64,000 nt of DNA from Bacillus sp. S3 (lineage in GTDB: Bacteria > Bacillota > Bacilli > Bacillales > Cytobacillaceae): assembly GCF_005154805.1 (NCBI RefSeq), contig NZ_CP039727.1:555501-619500 (forward strand). Reading direction: 5' to 3'. The notes below the pieces were generated by a model. That model was not told the DNA's origin. It saw only the letters and a list, made by a program, of their open reading frames with translations, and ran no database searches. A program made the position numbers and the translations under genes. The number at the start of each line of letters is the position of its first letter. Position 1 is the stretch's first letter. This document shows positions 25,289-33,599 of this stretch, one piece after another.

Positions 25289-26398
25289 GTGAAATCAATT
25301 GGAATCTTGGGAGTCGGTCAAGCCGGCGGGAATATTGCGGAAATTGCGGCAAGTATGGGCTTTCAAACTGCGCTTATTAATACGAACCAGCGCGATGGAA
25401 TAGTGAATACAAGAGTAGAAAAGAAATATTTTGTTCCGGGGTATAATGGCGCTGGGCAAGATCGCTCAATTGGATTACGCGCCGTGAATGATCATTATAG
25501 AGAACTAATTGAATTTGTCCAGGGTGCTTTTAAAAACATTAAGCTTTTATTAGTAGCTTTTTCTACTGATGGAGGTACGGGCTCTGGTATGAGTCCGTTA
25601 TTGATTGATCTATTATTAGATAATCTGCCAGGTATCAAGGTGGGGGCAATCGCGGTTGTACCCGATCGAAACGTATTAGCTGGAAATCGAATAAATGCCG
25701 CTGAGTGTATGGAGGAGATATCGAAAATAGACTCGCTTTCATCGGTGTTCCTAGTCGACAATGATCAGTTGCGTAAATTAAACCCACAATCTAGTAAACA
25801 TCAAATCTACCTTTCCTCTAATCACCAAGCCGTGGAAGCGATAAATAATGTGCTTCAGGTAACGAAAAAGAGTTCCTTTTATGGAAACTTTGATGAAACA
25901 GATCTAATGAATATACTCTGGACTAGAGGCGTCACGATTATTGCTTCAACTGCAATAACAGATGCTAAGACTTCCTCGGATGTAACGAATAAAATCCAGC
26001 AATCTTGGGTTAACTCCATCTTTTGTCCTGTCGAAGCATCGGGTGTCATTCGCGCAGGGGTAATCTATGAAGGGCCAGAGAAAATGGCGAATTTGATTAA
26101 TGTTCCTGGAATTTTCGAAAGGGTAGGGGAACCGCTGGAATTATTCGAAGGAACCTATATCACTGAATCTGACCCGACTATAACGACAATCCTAGCGGGA
26201 ATGCCGTTTCCGAGCCGGCGGATGTTGGCGCTTGAGGAATCCCTGGAGAAAAATAAAGATCGGTTACAAAAACTTGTTAACAAGGAGCATACCCAGAAGT
26301 ATGAGTCACGAATTTCATGGGCCTCCAACTTAAAAGCAAAACCTCAAGAAAGAAAAACGGGAAGCATTTCATCGAAGTTATCAAAATATCAAAAATAA
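25289..26398 (+). CDS. Tubulin/FtsZ-like GTPase (not FtsZ itself)
   Basis: A 369-residue protein of the tubulin superfamily. The nucleotide motifs are GVGQAGGNIAE (8-18, loop T1), STDGGTGSGM (92-101, the tubulin signature T4), and the catalytic T7 loop NFDETD (200-205, pattern NxDxxD). It therefore looks able to bind GTP and to complete the active site of a neighbour in a filament. It lacks FtsZ's C-terminal FtsA-binding tail; the tail here is basic and lysine-rich. It is nearer in style to TubZ/PhuZ-type proteins of plasmids and phages, but no tubR-like gene is adjacent. GTG start with AAAGGAGG. It starts about 90 bases after array 2; the function is unknown. Confidence 0.85.
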   Translation: MKSIGILGVGQAGGNIAEIAASMGFQTALINTNQRDGIVNTRVEKKYFVPGYNGAGQDRSIGLRAVNDHYRELIEFVQGAFKNIKLLLVAFSTDGGTGSGMSPLLIDLLLDNLPGIKVGAIAVVPDRNVLAGNRINAAECMEEISKIDSLSSVFLVDNDQLRKLNPQSSKHQIYLSSNHQAVEAINNVLQVTKKSSFYGNFDETDLMNILWTRGVTIIASTAITDAKTSSDVTNKIQQSWVNSIFCPVEASGVIRAGVIYEGPEKMANLINVPGIFERVGEPLELFEGTYITESDPTITTILAGMPFPSRRMLALEESLEKNKDRLQKLVNKEHTQKYESRISWASNLKAKPQERKTGSISSKLSKYQK

Positions 26399-26407
26399 AC
26401 GCAGGAA

Positions 26408-26455
26408 GGGTCAGCCTCCCGTTGATTTTATTCAACGGGAGGCTGACCCTTTATT
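26408..26455 (+). terminator. Rho-independent terminator of the tubulin-like gene
   Basis: A perfect 18-bp stem, GGGTCAGCCTCCCGTTGA (26408-26425) with its complement at 26432-26449, a 6-base loop and a T-rich tail. The tail runs into the stop codon of the convergent gene. Confidence 0.9.
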
Positions 26456-27626
26456 CTTTTTTACTATATTTACTTTTGTCCTGTTCAATAGCCGCTAGCG
26501 CTAATTTTTTAATCGTCATATCGTCCATTGGCGGATTGTGCAGACCGGCCCTTACGTCGCGATAATACCGCTGCAGGGGATTACTACGCTTAAGACTTTG
26601 TGCGCCGACAATCCTCATGGCTTTATCGACAATCGTAATCGCCGAGTTTGTTACCGTATGCTTAACGACGCCAAGTTCATGATCGATATAACCCCTGCGC
26701 GATTCATCATCATATGCTTCAGCAACACTGTAGATCAGATGTCTAGCCCGAATCAATTCTAGATCAATTTCCCCTAAAAGCTGCTGTACATTCGGTAATT
26801 GGCTGATGGGTCCGTTTAGACTGTTTGGTGCATGATGGTTAGCAAAATGGACAGCATAATCACGTGCTGCTTGGGCGATGCCGAGATAACAGGCAGGGAT
26901 ATGCAGAATCCAGCCGTTTATTTTGCCGCCCCTTGGAAAATCGGGCAGTTCGACAAGGTTGGAATCTTCGACGATGACATGATCCAAAACAAGGTCGTGG
27001 CTCCCTGTCCCTCTCATAGCAATGACATCCCATGTTTCATCAATTGCTAATCCCTCTAAGTCTTTATGAAGCAGGAAAAATCCCACTTTCTGCTTTTCTT
27101 CAATCCATGCCGATGTTAGAAAATAAGTTAATACAGGAGACATGGTGGTAAATGTTTTCCGCCCTGTCAGCACCCAGGCCCCGTCTTTTTTGACTGCGGT
27201 TGTTCCGGGACGCCCCCCTCTTGTTGGGCTGCCTGTTTGCGCTTCACTTACTGCCCGGTTCACTAAAGCGCCGTTAAGAACTTCTTTCGCGAAAAAGTTC
27301 AATTTTTCCTGATTCCAAAGCTTTGTTTCAAAGAGTTCGCCTACCACCCCGAGATTCCAACCCATTGCAAGTCCAGTCGTTCCATCAAAACTCGCCAGTG
27401 CTTCTTGCAGGAGGACCATATCATAGACCTTTAATCCTGCTCCGCCGAATTCAACTGGGAGGGTGATGCTTGAATAACCCATCTCCACTAAATCTTGAAT
27501 ATTTTCTTTTGGGAAAACCGCCAATTCATCAATTTCCGCCGACTTATTTTTAAATTTTTCCTCTTTTTCTCGTAATTTCTGCAGCCATTTCTTTTGATTT
27601 TCCGTTTTTATGAATAAGGTAAGCAT
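26451..27626 (-). CDS. Acyl-CoA dehydrogenase-fold flavoprotein, YdbM-like
   Basis: A 391-residue protein with the acyl-CoA dehydrogenase layout: an N-terminal helical domain (MGYSSITLPVEFGGAGLKVY), a middle beta domain (TGRKTFTTMSP, MRGTGSHDLVLDHV) and a C-terminal FAD-binding helical domain with AMRIVGAQSLKRSNPLQRYY followed by RDVRAGLHNPP. The base Glu of true acyl-CoA dehydrogenases is not evident. The LHNPPMDD end resembles the flavin-monooxygenase-like branch (DszC/YdbM), which acts on sulfur or nitrogen compounds. In B. subtilis ydbM belongs to sulfur metabolism. AGGAGGG precedes the ATG. Confidence 0.75.
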   Translation of the reverse strand: MLTLFIKTENQKKWLQKLREKEEKFKNKSAEIDELAVFPKENIQDLVEMGYSSITLPVEFGGAGLKVYDMVLLQEALASFDGTTGLAMGWNLGVVGELFETKLWNQEKLNFFAKEVLNGALVNRAVSEAQTGSPTRGGRPGTTAVKKDGAWVLTGRKTFTTMSPVLTYFLTSAWIEEKQKVGFFLLHKDLEGLAIDETWDVIAMRGTGSHDLVLDHVIVEDSNLVELPDFPRGGKINGWILHIPACYLGIAQAARDYAVHFANHHAPNSLNGPISQLPNVQQLLGEIDLELIRARHLIYSVAEAYDDESRRGYIDHELGVVKHTVTNSAITIVDKAMRIVGAQSLKRSNPLQRYYRDVRAGLHNPPMDDMTIKKLALAAIEQDKSKYSKKE

Positions 27627-27663
27627 AGTTTCCCTCCTAATTCTTTATCGATTGTTTTATGAT

Positions 27664-27688
27664 AATTCCGACTTATTATATAGGAATT
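27664..27688 (-). promoter_or_regulatory. Dyad and -10 element upstream of the YdbM-like gene
   Basis: AATTCC (27664-27669) and GGAATT (27683-27688) form a perfect dyad with a 13-bp centre that contains a minus-strand TATAAT. A repressor bound here would cover the promoter. CymR, the cysteine regulator of Bacillus, binds sites with similar TTCC/GGAA arms, but I cannot confirm that it acts here. Confidence 0.4.
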
Positions 27689-27832
27689 AATGATAGCGAA
27701 GCTTACTGGGACTGTCAAGAGATTTGATAGACCTTAATTTGTCATCCTTTTAAGATTTTACATAATAACTACCCAGTCTTAACATTGTCTCAATGAATAG
27801 GATGTATTGTATTAATTAAAGAAAAATAATTT

Positions 27833-27890
27833 TATAGATTCAAAATATGAATTAATTGTATAATATAAATGTTCAAAAAATGAATCTATA
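27833..27890 (+). promoter_or_regulatory. Dyads around the phosphoesterase promoter
   Basis: TATAGATTCA (27833-27842) and TGAATCTATA (27881-27890) form a perfect 10-bp inverted repeat that brackets a TATAAT at 27859-27864. A smaller dyad ATTCA/TGAAT is nested at 27838-27852. Nothing else stands out in the ~290-base gap. Confidence 0.35.
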
Positions 27891-27917
27891 GCTTCGTATG
27901 GAGAGGAGAATAAGATT

Positions 27918-29615
27918 ATGAAAGAAAAAACAGTGATCGAAGAAGTAACACCGTATCAACAAAAGGAAATGAACCGCCGCACTTTTTTGCAGAAGACAAC
28001 GATGGTTGTTGGTGCAGCTGTGGGGGCCACACTAGTAAACTCAATAACTGGTTTACCTGTCAGTGCCGTATCAAGTTCGTCGATAATGAATTCCAGTGGA
28101 AACAAGCCGGATTTGATCTTTCCGGTGATCAGTGATGTACATATAAAGGCAAGCAATAATCAAACATTGAACAAGTTTGTCACAACCTTAGAGCAATTAA
28201 ATTTGGCTGCCCCAAGGCAAGATGCTTTTGTAGTAGTCGGAGATTTAACGGATAACGGCTACACACAGGAATATGATAAATTTTTCAATGCCTATAACTC
28301 GAAAAAGCAGACACAGGCTGTTCCGATGTTTGCCATCGGCAATCATGATTACTGGAATGGCTTATCGGTTGCCAATGCGCAGCAACTGTTCCTTGAGAAA
28401 ACGGGAATGGAATCGATATATTTTCATAGAGTGATTAAAGGCTATCACTTTATTATTCTTGGTACGGAGGATGGACTAACAGAAGGAACGTTTTCGGAAA
28501 AGCAAATTGGCTGGCTGGGTGAAAAGCTTAGAGAAGCGGCCGCTGAAGATCCGCATAAACCGATTTTTGTTTTTCATCACCAGCCAATCATGGGAACCAT
28601 CTATGGAAGTGAGTGGGGCTTTTCGAAAAATAGAGACCTCTTCTATGATACGTTGAAAGCTTATCCACAAGTGATTTCTTTTTCCGGCCACACCCATTAT
28701 CCGCTAGATGACCCGAGAATCATTCATCAAAAGGATTTTACTTCGATCGGGACCTCGACGGGGGCCTATCTATGGCTGGAAACAGGCAGGATTCAGGGGG
28801 AAGTTCCGGAAGGAGCAGATATCTTGAATCAGGCGCTTATAGTTGAGGTACACCATAACAAGGTATTGATTAAGCGCCGTGATATCCATAACAACGATTG
28901 GACGGGAGAGCCGTTTGAAATCAGCTATCCTGCTAAGCAAAATAAATTTACATACACAGAAGATCGTGACAAAAAAGCACCTTACTTTACTCATGATGCG
29001 ATGATATCCATCGTTCATGACGATACGGCAGCTGCGGGTCTCACGGTTATGCTCACTCAAGCAAAGGATGACCTGCTTGTCCATGATTATAAGCTAAAGG
29101 CTAAGAATATGGAGACAGGGCAAGTGGAGAAGGAAGTCCTCGCGTTTTCGGAATTTTATAAGGATCCGATTCCAAATCCTTTAACACTACAGGTCAATGG
29201 ATTAAAGTCCAATTCTCTTTATGAGATAGAGGTAAATGCTCTTGATGCATTTGCCAATCAAAGTCAAAACTCCTTGAAGGTGTTAGGGAAAACCTCCCAA
29301 GGGCCAGTGATAACGCTCTCCAAAACTGAGTTAAATGGTATCGAGGATAAAATGGATGTCGTTGTGGAAAATGTCAGGGTTCCAAATGGTGACTGGATTG
29401 GTCTTTATGAAGTGAGTGAAAATCCGGGGAATGTTGGCTCCATTTGGTGGATGTATACGAAGGTAACAGATGGAACATGTGCTTTCACATTCGATCCAAA
29501 AACGAATACCTATCCGGCGCGCTATAAAGAAGGCGCAACCTATAAACTCATTTATTTCTATGGCAGCGGCTATGATGCTGTAGCTGAAACGACCTTTACA
29601 GTTAGAAGTAAATAA
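27918..29615 (+). CDS. Tat-exported metallophosphoesterase
   Basis: A 565-residue exported calcineurin-like phosphoesterase. The N-terminus has a twin-arginine signal (MNRRTFLQKTT followed by a hydrophobic stretch ending near VSAVSS). The metal ligands are SDVHI, GDLTDNG, GNHDYW, HHQP and GHTHYP, in that order, giving a complete dimetal site within residues ~70-260. The C-terminal ~200 residues are beta-rich accessory domains (fibronectin-like, then a domain ending ATTFTVRSK). The substrate could be a nucleotide, phosphodiester or phospholipid. Export in folded form through Tat fits a metalloenzyme. Confidence 0.85.
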   Translation: MKEKTVIEEVTPYQQKEMNRRTFLQKTTMVVGAAVGATLVNSITGLPVSAVSSSSIMNSSGNKPDLIFPVISDVHIKASNNQTLNKFVTTLEQLNLAAPRQDAFVVVGDLTDNGYTQEYDKFFNAYNSKKQTQAVPMFAIGNHDYWNGLSVANAQQLFLEKTGMESIYFHRVIKGYHFIILGTEDGLTEGTFSEKQIGWLGEKLREAAAEDPHKPIFVFHHQPIMGTIYGSEWGFSKNRDLFYDTLKAYPQVISFSGHTHYPLDDPRIIHQKDFTSIGTSTGAYLWLETGRIQGEVPEGADILNQALIVEVHHNKVLIKRRDIHNNDWTGEPFEISYPAKQNKFTYTEDRDKKAPYFTHDAMISIVHDDTAAAGLTVMLTQAKDDLLVHDYKLKAKNMETGQVEKEVLAFSEFYKDPIPNPLTLQVNGLKSNSLYEIEVNALDAFANQSQNSLKVLGKTSQGPVITLSKTELNGIEDKMDVVVENVRVPNGDWIGLYEVSENPGNVGSIWWMYTKVTDGTCAFTFDPKTNTYPARYKEGATYKLIYFYGSGYDAVAETTFTVRSK

Positions 29616-29631
29616 AATGAACTAAGTAAAT

Positions 29632-29676
29632 GGCACAGTCCTCCACCGAAGTAACGGGCGAGGGACTGTGCCTCTT
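29632..29676 (+). terminator. Terminator after the phosphoesterase gene
   Basis: 10-bp perfect stem GGCACAGTCC / GGACTGTGCC (29632-29641 with 29663-29672), extended by CT/AG pairs, with a modest pyrimidine tail. Confidence 0.65.
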
Positions 29677-31002
29677 CTATACATATTTATTAATCGATTT
29701 AATTTTTCCATCATCTCTTGGCTGAGGAGTGAGATTTTCATCTCCAGGCATCAGTCTCCATTTCTTTTTGACAACGATTCGAAGCCAGGTTCCAGGAATC
29801 CAGGAAGTAATAAGCGCTAACATAACAAGGATAGCAAAAAACTCCTGATTAATAATTCCTGCGGCGTAGGCAACGGAGGAAAGGACTATTCCGGGTCCTC
29901 CACGGTCATTAATCGCAACCCCTAAGTTAAAACTGGTTAAACGATCCTGTTTAATCGTACGCGAGGTGATATAGACGGCCAATGTTTGTGTTAAGGTTGC
30001 AAATAAGAAATAGGCAAGGAAGAATAGTGGGTTAAAATGTCTGATAAGGTCTAATTGTAATCCCACCGTTGCAAAATAGATGGGGATAAACCAAGAGAAG
30101 GAAATATTGCTGACCCCTTGCTCCAGTCGGCCCGATAATGCTTTTGGCAAAGCAACATTCGCAATAATTCCTGCCAGAAGTGCACCGAAAATGGTTTCCA
30201 CATGAAGAGTGCCGGCAAGTGATGCAAGCATAAACATGATAAACAAGAAATATCCAAGGTTAGAGGATCGAAATAACAGGTTTTGTTTAATGACGGTTAG
30301 CCGCTTAAAAAGAACATAACCTAGGATAAAGGTTCCGAAAATAAATCCAAGCGATATCCCCACGCTTTTCAGGGCTGTACTAACGGTGAAAGCACCTCCA
30401 TTACTGGCAATGGCAGTGGCGAAACCAAGGGCAACCCAAAGCAGAATATCATGGAATCCTGCGCATGCAATCACTATCTTTGCAAACCTTGTATGCATAA
30501 TGCCAAGATCGTTAAATATTTTGGAAATAACTGGAATAGAGGTAATCGCAATGGAAATAGCGATGACGATTTTTATGGCTAAAGGATTATTGGCCGTACC
30601 TAGATAAGGGGAAATATTAAAAATATCAGCAGCAAACCAGCCAACAATAAAGGCTGGAATGGTTGCACCGACTGCTAAAGCAGTGGTGATTTTGATATCC
30701 TCCTTATTAAATCTAGTTTGAAATTTTAGCCCCGAACAAAACATCAACATCAATAAACCAAATTGATATAATAACCCAAATAACTTTTCCTCTGTCGGAA
30801 AACCAAGAAACAGCCATTTAAACGCCTCGGGGAAAAAATGTCCTAGTAAAGTAGGTCCAAGTACTAAGCCTGCAGCCACTTCCCCAATGACGCGGGGTAT
30901 ATAGATTCGTTCAGCTAAATATCCTAATAAATGTGCCATTGCGAGTAAACAACCCATTGCTAAGAGAAAATGACTTATTTCAGCGCTAGTCAAACTAAAC
31001 AT
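29677..31002 (-). CDS. CPA2-type cation:proton antiporter (Kef/NapA-like)
   Basis: A 441-residue membrane protein with about 12 helices. GYLAERIYIPRVIGEVAAGL and VLGPTLLG match the opening of the Na/H exchanger domain. ACAGFHDILLWVALGFA is the conserved transport helix (here with a single Asp), and LNLGVAINDRGGPGIVLSSV is the late family motif. There is no RCK/TrkA-N domain after it, so it is a stand-alone antiporter, exchanging Na+ or K+ for H+. A TTG at 31014 would add four residues. ATG 31002 has AGGAG 12 bases ahead, so the choice is tentative. Confidence 0.83.
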   Translation of the reverse strand: MFSLTSAEISHFLLAMGCLLAMAHLLGYLAERIYIPRVIGEVAAGLVLGPTLLGHFFPEAFKWLFLGFPTEEKLFGLLYQFGLLMLMFCSGLKFQTRFNKEDIKITTALAVGATIPAFIVGWFAADIFNISPYLGTANNPLAIKIVIAISIAITSIPVISKIFNDLGIMHTRFAKIVIACAGFHDILLWVALGFATAIASNGGAFTVSTALKSVGISLGFIFGTFILGYVLFKRLTVIKQNLLFRSSNLGYFLFIMFMLASLAGTLHVETIFGALLAGIIANVALPKALSGRLEQGVSNISFSWFIPIYFATVGLQLDLIRHFNPLFFLAYFLFATLTQTLAVYITSRTIKQDRLTSFNLGVAINDRGGPGIVLSSVAYAAGIINQEFFAILVMLALITSWIPGTWLRIVVKKKWRLMPGDENLTPQPRDDGKIKSINKYV

Positions 31003-31079
31003 TTTTATGGTCAACTCCTAGTTAGATTAGTTTAAGGTATGCAGAAGTTGTCCTCAGGTAGTGGGCGAATGAAGGGTTG

Positions 31080-31532
31080 TCACAAAATGGGTGCATTTTC
31101 TATTTGTCCATTCGTTTGAATCAACCGTAATCGTCCAATTGAATGATATTGATAATAATTAAAGATGAGCAATTGATAGCCCGAGCCATTCGGAAGATGA
31201 AAATTGTGGAAGAATTCTTTATCTGATTGATCTCCATACACAGTGATACTGTCAAAGTATTTTATCGAAGTACCAAATTTACTGAGTTTTACAATCGAAT
31301 ACTTGATAGGCCATGAATGATCATGTGTTATTTGCGAACCAATGATGGTGACAGTATTATTTTTTATTGTAAACTTTGAACTCGAAAAAAACGGCACCTC
31401 AATTCCCAAACCCCAATTTATATAGTCGTCTCCATTTTTGTTAATGTGATTGAACCACCTGTCCCGATACCATTCTTTTATTTTTTTTAGCTTAAATAAC
31501 GTGCTTATCCCATCTTTTTCTCCTCCAGCCAA
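31080..31532 (-). CDS. Hypothetical protein, possibly a 5'-truncated gene
   Basis: A 150-codon open frame with no family I recognise. It has a basic N-terminal helix and then a run of likely beta strands (VPFFSSSKFTIKNNTVTIIG, YQLLIFNYYQ) ending GRLRLIQTNG. The only initiator is TTG at 31532. A good ribosome site GGAGGAG lies after it, not before, and leads to an ATG in another frame that stops after two codons. This suggests a frameshift or a lost start. It could be a decaying secreted-protein gene. Confidence 0.4.
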   Translation of the reverse strand: MAGGEKDGISTLFKLKKIKEWYRDRWFNHINKNGDDYINWGLGIEVPFFSSSKFTIKNNTVTIIGSQITHDHSWPIKYSIVKLSKFGTSIKYFDSITVYGDQSDKEFFHNFHLPNGSGYQLLIFNYYQYHSIGRLRLIQTNGQIENAPIL

Positions 31533-31709
31533 AAATAAATCTTACTTTATTAAGTGCTTGCGGTATCTGTTAGGTAACGGCTTTGTCCCAGTTTAAACGC
31601 CTATTTTTAGGACAAGGTGCACAGCAGCATTTTAAAAAATGTTCATCGAGATGAATGAAGACTATTACTAATACACAAAATATAAAAAAATAAAAAGGAG
31701 TGGTAGAGA

Positions 31710-32069
31710 TTGAAAAAGCTAATCTTATTGTTAGCGCTAGTAATTCCACTGGGGTATGGAGCCTATTTTCAGGGGGGTCTTGCCAAGGCAGCCCCGAAAC
31801 AAACCCATATTTCTGAAAAGCAAGCAAAAGAAATTGCATTGGGTAAAGTAAAAGGGGAAGTTGTCATGGTTAAGCTGGAAGAGGATGATGGACGCCAATA
31901 TTATGAGGTCATCATAAAAAAATCCGGTTCCATGTATGAAGTGGAAATTGACGCTAAGACTGGCCAAGTGATTGAGGTAGAACAGGAAGGATCACGCAAT
32001 GGCGATGATCACGATGATCATGATGATGACCATGGAGATGATCATGATGATGATCACGGTGATGATTAA
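31710..32069 (+). CDS. Exported PepSY-domain protein with His/Asp-rich tail
   Basis: A 119-residue protein. The N-terminal hydrophobic segment (LILLLALVIPLGYGAYFQGG) is a signal peptide or anchor. A single PepSY domain follows (ISEKQAKEIALGKVKGEVVM, then YYEVIIKKSG and YEVEIDAKTGQVIEV). The last ~23 residues are almost only Asp and His in HDDHDDDHGDD-type repeats, likely to bind divalent metals. The start is TTG with AAGGAG ahead. PepSY domains often inhibit peptidases or sense envelope state. A YckD-like secreted protein follows. Confidence 0.8.
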   Translation: MKKLILLLALVIPLGYGAYFQGGLAKAAPKQTHISEKQAKEIALGKVKGEVVMVKLEEDDGRQYYEVIIKKSGSMYEVEIDAKTGQVIEVEQEGSRNGDDHDDHDDDHGDDHDDDHGDD

Positions 32070-32082
32070 AAGAAATTAACAA

Positions 32083-32165
32083 AAAGTTGCATGTCACCTT
32101 TGATATGCAACTTTAGCTATTTATAAGAAAGGCGAAAGCGCCCTGTAGCTAGACATTTATCAAAG
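32083..32165 (+). repeat. Terminator-like hairpin followed by a dispersed Bacillus repeat fragment
   Basis: AAAGTTGCAT (32083-32092) pairs with ATGCAACTTT (32104-32113), though without a T-run. It is followed from about 32127 by AAAGGCGAAAGCGCCCTGTA and GCTAGACA, a sequence type that is scattered through many Bacillaceae genomes in intergenic regions. Confidence 0.5.
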
Positions 32166-32208
32166 CCGAAACCTATAAATTCTTATATTTTAAAAAAGGA
32201 GCAGATTG

Positions 32209-32715
32209 ATGATAAAAAAATTTGTGGTTATTTTATTATGTTTCAGTTGCTATTTGACATATGAAATACCAGCTTTAGCGGAAGCGTCTACTAGTAAGGA
32301 AATAGAAGGAAATGAGGGAAAGACAAAGCCCAGTCCTGTTACTACTGAAAATACTAAAAAAGAGAATAAATCGGTTACAAAAGGGAAGTCAAAAAAGCAG
32401 AAAGTGGAAGATGACGATGACATTGAACTAAAACCAGAAAATTTGGAAGATGATCTGAACTGTACAAAGGATATGCAGTATACAGTAGAGCAAAAAAAGC
32501 GCCTTGACCAGATTTACCATCGTATTTATAAGGATTATCACGCTTTAATAGAAACGTATGCATGGGCTGGGGCTTTAACAGACGAGCAAGCAGCTGTTCG
32601 CCATAGCATGCTGAAGAACTACATACTGACCTTTGCCAAAAGAAACTATAAATGGTGCAGTGAGTGGGAAGAAGATGAGTGGGAGGAAGAATGGTATAAT
32701 ATTGACCGTGATTAA
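32209..32715 (+). CDS. Secreted acidic protein with YckD/DUF2680-like core
   Basis: A 168-residue protein with an N-terminal signal peptide (FVVILLCFSCYLTYEIPALA). A low-complexity Lys/Thr/Asp linker follows, then a helical hairpin (YTVEQKKRLDQIYHRIYKDY and TYAWAGALTDEQAAVRH) that resembles the DUF2680/YckD repeat, and a very acidic aromatic tail (EWEEDEWEEEWYN). Cys pairs in the mature part may form a disulfide. A TTG three bases upstream is possible; ATG 32209 fits the AAAAGGAG spacing better. The function of the family is not known. Confidence 0.65.
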   Translation: MIKKFVVILLCFSCYLTYEIPALAEASTSKEIEGNEGKTKPSPVTTENTKKENKSVTKGKSKKQKVEDDDDIELKPENLEDDLNCTKDMQYTVEQKKRLDQIYHRIYKDYHALIETYAWAGALTDEQAAVRHSMLKNYILTFAKRNYKWCSEWEEDEWEEEWYNIDRD

Positions 32716-32790
32716 AGCACTTTTTCATGCCATATTAGCATTTCTTTATTACCCTTGGAATATAGTAGTAGAAAAAAAGAAGTGATAAAT

Positions 32791-33168
32791 ATGGTATATT
32801 TTGTTGTGGGCTTGGGAGGGGTTTTAGGTACTTTTGTGCGGTTTTTTTTAGATGATTTCCTTTCCCGAACCGTTCTTCCTCTCTCCTCAGGTATCTTACT
32901 CGTCAATCTTTCAGGCTGTTTTATGATTGGCTTTTTCTTATCATTGAACTCAGAGCGTTTTTCACCTGTAATAAGAATTGGTTTTGCCACAGGTTTTTTG
33001 GGTTCCTATACTACCTTTTCTACCTTTAGTGTGAAAGTGCTGGACTTATATAAAAATTGGGGACTTCAAACAAGCGCTATTTATACGCTTTTGACAATCA
33101 TTGGCGGTTATTGTTTTGTTCATCTTGGACATGCCCTTGCAATGAAAATCGAGAAAGGGCCGTATTAA
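32791..33168 (+). CDS. crcB1: CrcB/Fluc fluoride channel subunit 1
   Basis: A 125-residue four-helix protein. Family motifs are GGVLGTFVRFFL, ILLVNLSGCFMIGFF (the conserved Asn of the pore) and TGFLGSYTTFSTFS (the Gly-x-x-Gly-x-x-T/S-T-F-S-T-F filter). Fluc channels are dual-topology dimers that let fluoride out of the cell. In Bacillus two homologues form a heterodimer, and the second gene follows here after three bases. I chose ATG 32791 rather than TTG 32755 because the longer form adds a charged non-homologous tail. I see no fluoride riboswitch upstream. Confidence 0.88.
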   Translation: MVYFVVGLGGVLGTFVRFFLDDFLSRTVLPLSSGILLVNLSGCFMIGFFLSLNSERFSPVIRIGFATGFLGSYTTFSTFSVKVLDLYKNWGLQTSAIYTLLTIIGGYCFVHLGHALAMKIEKGPY

Positions 33169-33171
33169 GCC

Positions 33172-33534
33172 ATGATGAAATTTCTACTGATAATAGGTGC
33201 AGGAGGATTTTTCGGTGCCATTTCTCGTTTCTTCCTTAGCAATTTGTTCTCGAAGTGGACAGTCCTTTCGATTCCAACTGCTACATTTATGATTAATGTC
33301 TCAGGTTCCTTTACTCTAGGATTCATTTATGGCGCAAACTATTTTTCTGCGGATCAAATGCATTTTCTTTCGGTCGGTTTTCTAGCCTCATTTACGACCT
33401 TTTCCACCTTTAATTACGAGTTGCTGCAGCTTGAAAATGGAGGAAAATGTTCCCGCTTTTTTCTATACGGTGCTTCCATGTATGTGGCGTGTATTCTTGC
33501 TGCCCATTGGGGATATTTGTTCGGGAGCAGCTAG
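33172..33534 (+). CDS. crcB2: CrcB/Fluc fluoride channel subunit 2
   Basis: A 120-residue four-helix protein with the same motifs as its partner: GAGGFFGAISRFFLSNLF, FMINVSGSFTLGFI and GFLASFTTFSTFNYE. It starts three bases after crcB1 and the two should be coupled and assemble as an antiparallel heterodimer. A 20-bp hairpin ends the operon. Confidence 0.88.
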   Translation: MMKFLLIIGAGGFFGAISRFFLSNLFSKWTVLSIPTATFMINVSGSFTLGFIYGANYFSADQMHFLSVGFLASFTTFSTFNYELLQLENGGKCSRFFLYGASMYVACILAAHWGYLFGSS

Positions 33535-33544
33535 CAGATCAAAT

Positions 33545-33590
33545 AAAGAAGAAAGGATTAGTCCTGATTTGGACTAATCCTTTCTTCTTT
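33545..33590. terminator. Bidirectional rho-independent terminator
   Basis: A 20-bp perfect stem (33545-33564 with 33571-33590) with loop TGATTT, A-rich on the left and T-rich on the right. It serves crcB2 and the convergent permease gene. Confidence 0.9.
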
Positions 33591-33599
33591 TTATCATAC

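Noticed and set aside
32716..32790. Fluoride riboswitch upstream of crcB1
   Set aside because: The short gap lacks the conserved GGCGAUGG/pseudoknot pattern; no structure seen.
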